The notes under the pieces are model-generated. The model did not search any database. It saw only the letters and a program-made list of their open reading frames with translations, and was not told where the DNA came from. Made by a program: the position numbers and the translations under genes. From Acidimicrobilacustris europaeus (lineage in GTDB: Bacteria > Actinomycetota > Acidimicrobiia > Acidimicrobiales > Acidimicrobilacustridaceae): DNA of 64,000 nt. The DNA lies in assembly GCA_965194515.1 (NCBI GenBank), contig OZ239146.1:1488001-1552000 (forward strand). Direction: 5' to 3'. Positions 51,977-60,267 of this stretch are shown here, piece after piece; positions within the stretch are counted from its first letter, which is position 1, and every line of letters begins with the position of its first letter.

Positions 51977-52809
51977 AACCACACCTTCGCGATTCTTTCG
52001 ACCTCGATCGCTCCCTGCCGTCGGCCTTCCCGCAGGGATGGCCCTCGAGTCGCCGGGTCAAGAACATTGGTTCCGAATGCTTCCGTGGACCCATCGTCGG
52101 CTGCGATCACTTCAACGATCGCTCCTTGCTCTCGCAAGGCTGCCGCTTCGGCCTCAACCGTTGGACCGAAGCCACCCGCAAACGGCGTAACAATCACAAT
52201 GACGTCGCAGCCCTCGGCGAGGTCAGCGTTGGTGCCGCTCCGAACTCCTCCGTCGATGAATCGAGAGTCACCGATCGTGACGGGTGGCCAAATACCTGGG
52301 ACTGCACAACTTGCGGCAACCGCGGAAACAAGTGCGACACCACAATTGCGATCAAAGACTTTGAATTCTCCGGTGAATGCGTCGACTGCCGTTACCAAAA
52401 GTTCGTGATTCGACCACTCATGTGACGAAAGCCGCGACTCAATCACTGCGAGACGAGCGCTCTCTTCAACGGTGGGTGCACCTAATGCCACCCCGCCAAG
52501 ACGACGACGCACCTCGATCTCATCAGGGGCGCCATCGAAACACGCAGCGAATTGTTCAATCAACGCATCTAACGAACTATCGACCTGCAACTCCGCGCTT
52601 TGGTTTGCAGGCACTAGCTGACGAGCACATAACGATTCAAGAGATTCACCGGTGCGCAGTTGCGCCCCGACAGCTGCGCCAGCCGAGGTTCCGATGATTC
52701 GATCAGCAGCCCTGAGATCGACACCAACGTTTGCGAGCGCGTCGAGGACACCAAGTTCCCAAGCAATCCCCGCCACTCCACCTCCGCCAAGAACTAACGC
52801 CGTCGACAT
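51973..52809 (-). CDS. Patatin-like phospholipase
   Basis: 278 residues. The oxyanion glycine loop is LGGGGVAGIAWELG, the nucleophile Ser42 lies in GTSAG, and the dyad Asp186 lies in the DGG motif (FIDGGVRSG). These are complete for a patatin lipid acyl hydrolase. No signal peptide. GGAGGG precedes the ATG. It heads the patatin-marR-ligase operon; releasing fatty acids that the ligase then activates is a plausible inference. Confidence 0.92.
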   Translation of the reverse strand: MSTALVLGGGGVAGIAWELGVLDALANVGVDLRAADRIIGTSAGAAVGAQLRTGESLESLCARQLVPANQSAELQVDSSLDALIEQFAACFDGAPDEIEVRRRLGGVALGAPTVEESARLAVIESRLSSHEWSNHELLVTAVDAFTGEFKVFDRNCGVALVSAVAASCAVPGIWPPVTIGDSRFIDGGVRSGTNADLAEGCDVIVIVTPFAGGFGPTVEAEAAALREQGAIVEVIAADDGSTEAFGTNVLDPATRGPSLREGRRQGAIEVERIAKVWL

Positions 52810-52886
52810 CAGTCAACCCTCCGCACAACCGCCACGCGACGGAGGCGACCCCATGGGTCGCCTCCGAAACATGACATCACGTCAGC

Positions 52887-54044
52887 TCAGCCCAGTGGGT
52901 TGAGCGAGGAACCGACTGCCCACATTGCAAAGAACTGGGCGTTGGCGCCGTAGGCCTGAGCGATTGCCAACTTGGCTCCGCCGACCTGATGGTCTTCAGC
53001 CTGACCACGAACCTGCAGCGCGGCTTCAGCGAAACGCAGAAGACCAGATGCACCGATCGGGTTCGAGGAAAGCACGCCACCGGACATGTTGACGGGGAAG
53101 TCGCCGTCGAGTGCCGTGGCACCAGACTGCGTCATCTTCCAACCTTCACCAGGAGCGGCGATCTCGTGGGCTTCGAGCCACATGGGCTCGTACCAAGAGA
53201 ACGGCACGTACAGCTCGGCGCAGTCGATCTGTTCACGAGGGTTGGTGATACCAACCGTCTTGTAGATCTCCTGTGCGCACGCGTGCGCCGCTTGCGGGTT
53301 CACTGCGTCGCGACCCGAGTACCAACCCGGCTCGGACTTCATAGCGGTGGCGAGCACCCATGCCGGAGGCTTCGATGCCGCTTTGCCGCCATCTTCATCA
53401 GTGAAGATGACTGCGCATGCGCCGTCGGACGAAGGACACGACTCCAAGAAACGGAGCGGATCCCACATCATCGGGGATTCCTTCACCTTGTCAATGGTGA
53501 TATCGGCAAGCTTGAGATGGGCGTACGGGTTCTTGGCACCGTTGAGACGGTCCTTCACCGCGACCATCCAACCGATGTCTTCAGGTGCTCCCGAGCGCTG
53601 GATGTAGGCACGAATGAATGGTGCGAACGCGCCGCCCGCTCCGATCGATGCACCCTTGCCGCCGCCGAGGGCGAACTGCGCATTGCCCTCTGACTGCTTT
53701 TCGAAGGCAAGTGACAGCACCCGCTTGTGACGACCGCTTGAAACGAGGTGCGAACCGACGATGCCCGTTGAGCCACCCACTGAACCAGCGGTGTGCACTC
53801 GGAACATCGGTTTGTTCACCGCACCAAGAGCATCGGCGAGATACATCTCGGGCTTCATGACTCCCTCGAAGAAGTCAGGTGCTTTACCGAGGACAACGGC
53901 GTCGATATCGCCCCAGTCCATGTTGGCGTCCTCAAGCGCGCGCTGAGCGGCTTCGCGGACAAGACCGGCCATTGAAACATCGGCGCGCTTGCGCTTGTGA
54001 TGTGTCTGACCGATACCGACGATTGCTACAGGCTGATGGCTCAT
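52887..54044 (-). CDS. Thiolase-fold lipid-transfer protein (Ltp3-like), non-canonical active site
   Basis: 385 residues of the SCP-x/Ltp thiolase-fold family. The nucleophilic cysteine segment is replaced by VHTAGSVGGSTG, and the GHP motif is replaced by SSNPIGASG, so classical thiolysis is not expected. Related Ltp2-type proteins act as aldolases on steroid side chains together with a DUF35 partner. ATGA overlap with the upstream thiolase-fold gene. Order DUF35-Ltp-Ltp matches what I recall for mycobacterial Rv3521-Rv3523. Confidence 0.83.
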   Translation of the reverse strand: MSHQPVAIVGIGQTHHKRKRADVSMAGLVREAAQRALEDANMDWGDIDAVVLGKAPDFFEGVMKPEMYLADALGAVNKPMFRVHTAGSVGGSTGIVGSHLVSSGRHKRVLSLAFEKQSEGNAQFALGGGKGASIGAGGAFAPFIRAYIQRSGAPEDIGWMVAVKDRLNGAKNPYAHLKLADITIDKVKESPMMWDPLRFLESCPSSDGACAVIFTDEDGGKAASKPPAWVLATAMKSEPGWYSGRDAVNPQAAHACAQEIYKTVGITNPREQIDCAELYVPFSWYEPMWLEAHEIAAPGEGWKMTQSGATALDGDFPVNMSGGVLSSNPIGASGLLRFAEAALQVRGQAEDHQVGGAKLAIAQAYGANAQFFAMWAVGSSLNPLG

Positions 54045-55114
54045 TGGTCACCTTCCAGGACGCAGACGAGATTCTGCTGAAGGCAAGGTCCGGACGTGGT
54101 GTGAGCCAACGTGCGGTTCTTACCGTTCTTGATGATCTGATTTGCGGCTTCCCCAACGCGGATGAGGCCGACGGTCATGACAGAGTGAGCCGCAAGTGCA
54201 CCACCGGAGGGGTTGACCTCGGTGGAAGCGTCAAGACCCAGCGATTCACGAAGAATCAACTCTTGGAAACTGAATGGTGCATGGAGTTCAGCAACATCAA
54301 TCGGGCCCTTACCCACTCCCGCTGCCTCGGCGGCAAGGCGGGTTGAGACCGAAGTGGTGATGTCCTTCCGAACAGTCGGCAAATGCGCCTCGATGCGGTG
54401 ATCGATACCGGTGATCCACGCTGGACGCTCGCACAAGTCATAGGCCCGCTTACCGCGAGCAAGGATCACTGCGGCTGCCTGATCGGTTGTCGGCGGCAGG
54501 TCGTGACGACGCAACGGGTTGCGCACGTAATCAGCTGCGAGCAACTCGTCGATGGAGTAATCACCCTTCACCTGTGCAAACGGGTTCGACTTGGCGTTGG
54601 AGCGGTTCCGAGCGACGACCTCAGCGAAATCGCGTTCGGTGGCCTTACCGGAATCGATGAGCGCACGTGCTTGCAGTGCGGCCAATGTCCATGTGTCGGT
54701 GCCCAACGGAGTGAGGTAATAGGGATCGAATTCAACCGTGAACAACGTCGATGGATCGGAGTTGGAGTTCTTGCCAACGCCGACGGCCATTGCGATGTCA
54801 ATGTCGCCTTGAAGAAGTCGAACGTAGGCCTCGTACATCGCCCACGCGCCGTCCATCTCGACATGCGACTCGTTGATTGCAGGGACCATTCCGTAGGCGT
54901 CGGTGTTCTGCACAAATGAGAACCCTTGACCTGACAGGTAGTCACAAGAACCCGAGACGGTGAAGCCGATCTCGGACTTGTCGATCCCGACCTGCGCAAT
55001 TACCTCGCGGGTGGAGCGCAGAACCAAGTCCGATTCCGTCAGGTTCGTTCGCCGCTCGGGCGGCAATTGTGCAAACCCGACGATTGCAATGTCATTTTCT
55101 GAAGGTGCCATCAC
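54041..55114 (-). CDS. Thiolase-fold lipid-transfer protein (Ltp4-like), non-canonical active site
   Basis: 357 residues from GTG (or 356 from the next ATG), in overlap with the DUF35 stop. The fold is shown by VGFAQLPPERR at the N-terminus, GAWAMYEAYVRLLQGDIDIAM where the nucleophile helix lies, and LHAPFSFQELIL plus NPSGGALAAHSVMTVG at the C-terminus. Cysteine nucleophile is absent, and GHP reads AHS. It probably pairs with the Ltp3-like protein and the DUF35 protein in one complex; substrate likely a sterol or branched acyl-CoA, inferred only from family. Confidence 0.82.
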   Translation of the reverse strand: MMAPSENDIAIVGFAQLPPERRTNLTESDLVLRSTREVIAQVGIDKSEIGFTVSGSCDYLSGQGFSFVQNTDAYGMVPAINESHVEMDGAWAMYEAYVRLLQGDIDIAMAVGVGKNSNSDPSTLFTVEFDPYYLTPLGTDTWTLAALQARALIDSGKATERDFAEVVARNRSNAKSNPFAQVKGDYSIDELLAADYVRNPLRRHDLPPTTDQAAAVILARGKRAYDLCERPAWITGIDHRIEAHLPTVRKDITTSVSTRLAAEAAGVGKGPIDVAELHAPFSFQELILRESLGLDASTEVNPSGGALAAHSVMTVGLIRVGEAANQIIKNGKNRTLAHTTSGPCLQQNLVCVLEGDQ

Positions 55115-56133
55115 ATCATCCGATCCAAGTAGCGATCAGCCGGTTCATCCGGCTCACCAGTGGTACGCCAGCCGACGATGATGTCGCCACCGCTTCCTCG
55201 GCTGCGGTTGTCGATATCTGCTGCGGAACGCTCGTTCTCGGGCGCCCACACAACTTCAACGTGAATGCCTACGCGGAGCTCGGAAACCGGAACATCGAGA
55301 ATTTCCTGCTGCGCGATAACGGCATCAGCGCCGTCGAGCAGGATCGAGCAACGAGCGAACGGCTCGGTCTCGGTCTGTCCGGGATACGGCGTCGGTGTCA
55401 CGATCGTGAAGTTCGAGACCACACCGCGGCCCGGAACCTCGATGATGTGGCTCTCGTCAAGCTCGATCGCGCACACGCTGCACATGCCTCGTGGCCCCAC
55501 GATTGTTCGGGCGCACTGCGGACACTTCTGTCCGATGAGGCGACCTTCCATGAGGGCCTTTGACCACATAAGCGTGGTGGGAGACGCGTTGTCGACATAT
55601 TGGAGATCACAAAATGCGTCCATCTCCGTGATCTCGTTCTCTGCCGGGGCCTCAAACGGTTCACCTGCACCCTCGCTAGGAGAGGGGTCAGAAGCGGGAA
55701 CGAACGCAACGATGTCGTCGATGCGACCGGCGCAGTCGGCTGGAGCCTTGAACTTGGCTTCGACGCGCATGCCCGCAGACATCGCGCTTTCCGAGCCAGC
55801 GTCGACAACATGAATCATTGGCGTGTCAGCACCATCGAGGGTGATGAACGCGAAGCCAAACGCATGGTCGAGCGGATGCAAGTTGGTTGGTTCAGGTACC
55901 CATGTCCATGTCGACACGGTTCCCTTCGGACCAACGCACACCCAATCCGTGCCCGCATCGGCTGCGGTATCGGGGTCGTACTCAAGCGGCGGTGCAATCA
56001 CCCGGCCACCGGTGCGAACACCGATGATCTGGCCCTGCGCAATCGCCGAGCTAAACGTGCTGAGCGTCGAACCCAACGTCCGCGAAAACGGGAACGTCAG
56101 ATTGAAGACGAACTCTTGGACAGTGTCAGCCAT
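55111..56133 (-). CDS. DUF35 OB-fold protein with zinc ribbon, two OB domains
   Basis: 340 residues. The second half is a standard DUF35: a rubredoxin-like ribbon (IGQKCPQCARTIVGPRGMCSVC, here two CxxC pairs about residues 198-218) followed by an OB fold with VVSNFTIVTPTPYPGQTE. The first half (about 15-150) is a further OB-like domain with LHPLDHAFGFAFITLDGADT. DUF35 proteins bind acyl-CoA and partner Ltp-type thiolase folds, as in ChsH2-Ltp2. GGGAGAAG precedes the ATG; it is the first gene of the three-gene overlapping operon. Confidence 0.88.
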   Translation of the reverse strand: MADTVQEFVFNLTFPFSRTLGSTLSTFSSAIAQGQIIGVRTGGRVIAPPLEYDPDTAADAGTDWVCVGPKGTVSTWTWVPEPTNLHPLDHAFGFAFITLDGADTPMIHVVDAGSESAMSAGMRVEAKFKAPADCAGRIDDIVAFVPASDPSPSEGAGEPFEAPAENEITEMDAFCDLQYVDNASPTTLMWSKALMEGRLIGQKCPQCARTIVGPRGMCSVCAIELDESHIIEVPGRGVVSNFTIVTPTPYPGQTETEPFARCSILLDGADAVIAQQEILDVPVSELRVGIHVEVVWAPENERSAADIDNRSRGSGGDIIVGWRTTGEPDEPADRYLDRMM

Positions 56134-56305
56134 CTTCTCCCTTTCCTACTAAAGGTCTTGTGCAGATCATTGATCTGACGACAAAGGGAGATAATCGATC
56201 CCCCTCCGATCGGTGCCGCGACCCTAGAGGTACTTAACACTGCTGAGCAACCAATTCGGGAGATTTCTCGGCGACCGAACCGTCAAGGAATCGAACAGAT
56301 CAGGC

Positions 56306-56962
56306 TCAGGTGTAGAAGGGATTGTCCCCGGCGTTGTGGTCAGTGACATCGATGACCTCGGTGACCTCGGGAATTGCTTCGTGAATCGAGGTCGTGATGC
56401 CGTCGCGCAATGTGGCAGCGCTCATTGCACAGCCCTGGCAACCGCCACCCATTGTGAGAAAGACGGTGGTGTCTTCCACGCCAACAAGGGCAGCGAAGCC
56501 TCCGTGTTGGGCCAGACCGGGATTGATCACTTCTTCAAGGAGCTGTGTCACCTTGTCGGGAATCTCGCCGGTAAGCACGATGTCGCGACCATCGAGAGGA
56601 TTGACCGGTGCCGGACGATTTGGGTTCTTGATGACAAAGCCGCCCTGTCCGGCCGATCGCGGAAGATCGAGCACCGCACCGCGCATGTTCTCAATGCTGT
56701 TCGCGGCAACAACCACGCTGAGCCCGCCCTGCACTGAGAGATCATCTTCAGCATCGAGCTCGGCAATCGTCGCCCAACCGAGGTCGTAGTCGTAGTCAGT
56801 GCCCTTCACGCCTTTGATCTCGACGCGCAGACCGATCGCACCAGGGTCCTCTTCAGTGTCACGGATACCGAGAACATGTTCAAGCGCCTCGGGAGCAACA
56901 GCGAGGACGTACTCGCTCGTTGACGAACTTTCGTCGGTCGCTGTGGAAGTGAGATCAGACAT
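56306..56962 (-). CDS. nfuA: Fe-S biogenesis protein NfuA (HesB-like plus Nfu domain)
   Basis: 218 residues from the ATG at 56962 with AGAGG upstream. The N-terminal half is an A-type (HesB/IscA-like) domain without its cysteines, typical of NfuA; the C-terminal half (about 130-205) is an Nfu domain with CxxC in GGGCQGCAMS and the ending IPEVTEVIDV. Carries [4Fe-4S] clusters to targets; candidates in the window are MoaA and IlvD. Second Nfu-type protein besides the 88-residue one. Confidence 0.93.
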   Translation of the reverse strand: MSDLTSTATDESSSTSEYVLAVAPEALEHVLGIRDTEEDPGAIGLRVEIKGVKGTDYDYDLGWATIAELDAEDDLSVQGGLSVVVAANSIENMRGAVLDLPRSAGQGGFVIKNPNRPAPVNPLDGRDIVLTGEIPDKVTQLLEEVINPGLAQHGGFAALVGVEDTTVFLTMGGGCQGCAMSAATLRDGITTSIHEAIPEVTEVIDVTDHNAGDNPFYT

Positions 56963-57064
56963 CGAAACCTCTGCGGGAGAACTGCCGGGTTGTCCCAGCA
57001 CCGGACCAAACGTTACCGGCCAGCGATGAAGATGCCTTGATCCGACAACCAGGCCAGTGGAACC

Positions 57065-58333
57065 TCAGGAGATATAGGAGCCTCGACCGAAGGCGACTGC
57101 GAACCCAAGCATCACTGCGAGCGAGAGCGGGAGGATGACCGCTCGAAGTTTCGGACGGGCGACCAGAAGTTCTGCTGCCACCACGATGCACGGGAATGTG
57201 CCGAGCAAGTAGCGGCCAGCGCCGAAGAAATCTTTCGTGCCCAGAAGAGGAAGAGCGATCATTCCAAGGCAGTACAGGGCATAGGCCCAACCAAATCGCC
57301 GTTTCACCATTGGCACGAGAGCAAGCGCTCCGAAGACAACAAGACCATGCGCTACGTGGCCAATGGTTGACCATTCAAAAGGTCGATGCTGCAACTCTTC
57401 GATGAGTCGAAACTTCAGCCACGTCGCAGGACCCGCGCCTTGGTCCCAGCCCTTTGATGCTTGGGTTGCTGCGAAAAGAAATGGATGACCGAACTTCAAC
57501 CACAAAAACAAACACCAACTACCAACTCCGAGCCATGACAAGAAGATCGGTGCATCGGCTCTGGTCAAGGTGCGTGGATTAAAGATGCCCCGAAAGCCGC
57601 TCGCTCCATTTGCAACATTGCGTCGCTCGATGACTCGAAGGATGAGTGCAGCCGCAACGACAAGACCCGCTGGACGGCCCGCAGTGGCGAGAACTCCAAC
57701 AAGGCCTGCCCAAAAGTAGCGATCCTTCTCAACGAGATAGAACGCACCGATCGCAGTCGCAACAAATAACGCGTCGGAATACACAACTCCGTAGAGATAC
57801 CAACTGTAGGGAAAGACACAGAGAAGAATCACAGCAGTGATGGCAATTTCGCGCGAAACAAAAACACGCGCCCACTTGCGCAGCAACACAACGGCCGTTG
57901 CTCCGCTGAGTACCGTCACCACTATTCCAGTGATGTAGATGCTGGGAAATGCCCAACTAAAGATACTGACGACTGTGGGATACGTCGGCCAGAACGCAAC
58001 AGAAGACTGCACGCCGGGGTAGTAGACGTATCCCTCACGAACAATCGTGCGGTACCACTCGGCATCCCATCGGGCGAAACCACCAAACCACGTATCACCG
58101 ACTCCTTGACGCATCGGGAAAAAAGCATCGTGAGTGAGGTGGTTGTAGCCGAACCAGAGTGCAATCCAAACGAGAACGCCTACGGCCGAGAAGATGATGA
58201 GAGGTGACCACCAGTTGTCGGTCCAACCAGGCCGTTCATTGGATGAATCAGAAACTCGGCGACGCAGGCGCGAGAGCGCACGGGTTCGAGACGGCTCAAT
58301 CTGAGCGATTGTGGTCGATGAGGAATCAGTCAT
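57065..58333 (-). CDS. PIG-V-like polytopic mannosyltransferase
   Basis: 422 residues with about ten helices after a ~45-residue cytoplasmic N-terminus. The first external loop has FARWDAEWYRTIVREGY, the acidic motif of the PIG-V/GPI-mannosyltransferase II (GT76-like) group, expected to use a polyprenyl-phosphate sugar. The SSVAFWPTYPTVV segment and GAGRYLLGTFP near the C-terminus also fit. The acceptor is unknown; a membrane glycolipid or polyprenyl-linked glycan is likely. Single gene, divergent from the ABC-F gene. Confidence 0.82.
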   Translation of the reverse strand: MTDSSSTTIAQIEPSRTRALSRLRRRVSDSSNERPGWTDNWWSPLIIFSAVGVLVWIALWFGYNHLTHDAFFPMRQGVGDTWFGGFARWDAEWYRTIVREGYVYYPGVQSSVAFWPTYPTVVSIFSWAFPSIYITGIVVTVLSGATAVVLLRKWARVFVSREIAITAVILLCVFPYSWYLYGVVYSDALFVATAIGAFYLVEKDRYFWAGLVGVLATAGRPAGLVVAAALILRVIERRNVANGASGFRGIFNPRTLTRADAPIFLSWLGVGSWCLFLWLKFGHPFLFAATQASKGWDQGAGPATWLKFRLIEELQHRPFEWSTIGHVAHGLVVFGALALVPMVKRRFGWAYALYCLGMIALPLLGTKDFFGAGRYLLGTFPCIVVAAELLVARPKLRAVILPLSLAVMLGFAVAFGRGSYIS

Positions 58334-58425
58334 GAGGTGAGTGATCCATCCCCCGATGGACCGGATGAAACGCTACTCCTCGACACCCCGACACCACAGG
58401 GGATCAGTGGGTCTCCGACTGGCCG

Positions 58426-58431
58426 TAGCCT
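58426..58431 (+). promoter_or_regulatory. -10 hexamer of the ABC-F gene (leaderless)
   Basis: TAGCCT, seven bases (CGGACGC), ATG at 58439. It lies inside a longer open frame and argues that the shorter start is the true one. Confidence 0.48.
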
Positions 58432-58438
58432 CGGACGC

Positions 58439-60235
58439 ATGATCTGCGTGGATGTCGACCGAGTAGCAATGGCCCGTCCCGGTCGCCCACTCTTTACTGA
58501 TGTGTCGCTGACCCTCTCGACGGGAGACCGATTAGGGATCGTTGGCCTCAACGGAACAGGAAAGTCCACCCTGCTGTCGGTGATCACCGGTGAGGTCGCT
58601 CCTGAGTCGGGTGCCGTCCGCCGAGGCCGCGATGTTCGAATCGCCACACTCCCCCAGCGCCCGGTGTTGCCGACCGGCAGTGTTCTTGCCGCCGTCGAAG
58701 AAGTGGCAGAACGCGACTGGGAAGCCGCAGCCGTACTTGACCATCTCGGTATGGCTTCACTCACTGACGCTGACACCGGTCGGTTGTCAGGCGGCCAGGC
58801 CAAACGGGTTGCCCTCGCACGCGCCCTTGTCGCTCCTAGCGACCTGCTCATTCTTGACGAACCTACAAACCACCTCGACATTGACGCGATCGCGTGGCTC
58901 GAAGATCGACTCGACAGCTACCGCGGTGGACTCGTACTGGTGACCCACGATCGACACGTGCTTGATCGCGTCACGAATCGAGTGCTCGAACTCGACCGCG
59001 GTCGCTCGTATCTTCATGACGGCGGCTACGCCGGTTACCTCGAAGGTCGCGCTCTACGTGAAGAACAAGCCGTCTCGCAAGAAACCACGCGCAAGAACCT
59101 CGCTCGCAAAGAATTGGCTTGGCTCCGACGCGGTGCCCCGGCACGAACCAGCAAACCGAAAGCGCGAATCGACGCGGCAACAACGTTGGTAGAAACTCGT
59201 GCAGAGCCCGCAGCGCGTTCCGGCATTCCCGATCTTTGGTTCGGGACACCGCGGCTCGGAGACAAAGTCGTTGACCTCGCCGACGTTTCGTTCAACCACG
59301 ACGGGGCATCGCCGTTGTTCAGCGATGTTGAACTCTTGCTCGACAATCGAGAACGACTCGGACTCATTGGCCCGAACGGTGCAGGAAAGTCAACTCTCCT
59401 TGATCTCATTGCTGGCCGACGTTCGCCCACAGCAGGGACGATCGATGTTGGTTCAACAGTTCGTATCGGGTACTACGACCAAATCGGAGTGGAACTTGAT
59501 CCGCGCCAACGCGTTCGCGAAGCAATCACCGGTGGTCGACGCGAGCCTGATTGGCAGGACGCAGCACTTCTTGAGTCGTTTTGGTTTGATGGCGATGCGC
59601 AATGGGCACCGATCGAACTTCTTTCAGGAGGAGAACGCCGGCGGCTTCAGCTCCTACTCGTGCTTGCTCAGAAACCAAATGTGCTGCTACTCGATGAACC
59701 GACGAACGACCTCGATCTCGACACACTTCGCGTTCTTGAGGAATTTCTCGACGAATGGCCTGGCGCCCTCATTGTCGTAAGCCACGATCGCGCCTTTCTC
59801 GAGCGAACTGTTGCCGATGTCATCGTGATGGACGGCCACGCCCGACCATCACGTCGCCCAGGCGGATACGCCGCATGGGAAGAACAGCGCCGCGCCTCCA
59901 TGGTTCGAGGACGCATTGCAGATCCACGCAAAGCCCCCACTACCTCGTCCGGGTCCTCAACGTCGAAGTCCTCAAAGGCGAAAACCTCAAAGAAACCAGC
60001 GACACGGTCCCCGAGCACGTTGCGGTTCCTCATCAAGGATCTTGAAAAGGAAATCAAGCGTCTCACCAAGGCAAAAGACCGCCTTGAACTGAAAGTGGCC
60101 GATCTCGCGGTCAACGGCGACCATGTCGAACTCACTCGCCTAGGCGGGGAATTGACCGCAGTTCTCGCTGAACTCAACACCGCAGAAGAGCAATGGCTGG
60201 AACTGACCGAAGAGGCCGAACGGGCGTCGAACTGA
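58439..60235 (+). CDS. ABC-F family ATPase
   Basis: Soluble twin-ATPase of the translation/antibiotic-resistance ABC-F group, 598 residues from the ATG at 58439; 34 in-frame codons upstream are Pro/Asp-rich and probably untranslated. NBD1 has GLNGTGKST and LSGGQAKRVALARAL; NBD2 has GPNGAGKST and LSGGERRRLQLLLVLAQ with LLLDEPTNDLDL. A Ser/Lys-rich linker leads to a C-terminal coiled coil (FLIKDLEKEIKRLTKAKDRL and onward). No membrane partner, as expected. Whether it is EttA-like housekeeping or resistance-type is open. Confidence 0.94.
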   Translation: MICVDVDRVAMARPGRPLFTDVSLTLSTGDRLGIVGLNGTGKSTLLSVITGEVAPESGAVRRGRDVRIATLPQRPVLPTGSVLAAVEEVAERDWEAAAVLDHLGMASLTDADTGRLSGGQAKRVALARALVAPSDLLILDEPTNHLDIDAIAWLEDRLDSYRGGLVLVTHDRHVLDRVTNRVLELDRGRSYLHDGGYAGYLEGRALREEQAVSQETTRKNLARKELAWLRRGAPARTSKPKARIDAATTLVETRAEPAARSGIPDLWFGTPRLGDKVVDLADVSFNHDGASPLFSDVELLLDNRERLGLIGPNGAGKSTLLDLIAGRRSPTAGTIDVGSTVRIGYYDQIGVELDPRQRVREAITGGRREPDWQDAALLESFWFDGDAQWAPIELLSGGERRRLQLLLVLAQKPNVLLLDEPTNDLDLDTLRVLEEFLDEWPGALIVVSHDRAFLERTVADVIVMDGHARPSRRPGGYAAWEEQRRASMVRGRIADPRKAPTTSSGSSTSKSSKAKTSKKPATRSPSTLRFLIKDLEKEIKRLTKAKDRLELKVADLAVNGDHVELTRLGGELTAVLAELNTAEEQWLELTEEAERASN

Positions 60236-60253
60236 GCCCTCTCGCATCGCCGG

Positions 60254-60259
60254 TAGATT
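60254..60259 (+). promoter_or_regulatory. -10-like hexamer of the ABC permease operon
   Basis: TAGATT lies 8 bases before the GTG at 60268. Likely promoter of permease-ATPase-DUF3097. Confidence 0.42.
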
Positions 60260-60267
60260 CCTAGACC

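Noticed and set aside
58337..58438. Longer start of the ABC-F gene
   Set aside because: The 34 extra codons are Pro/Asp/Ser-rich without ABC features, and TAGCCT lies 7 bases before the internal ATG.
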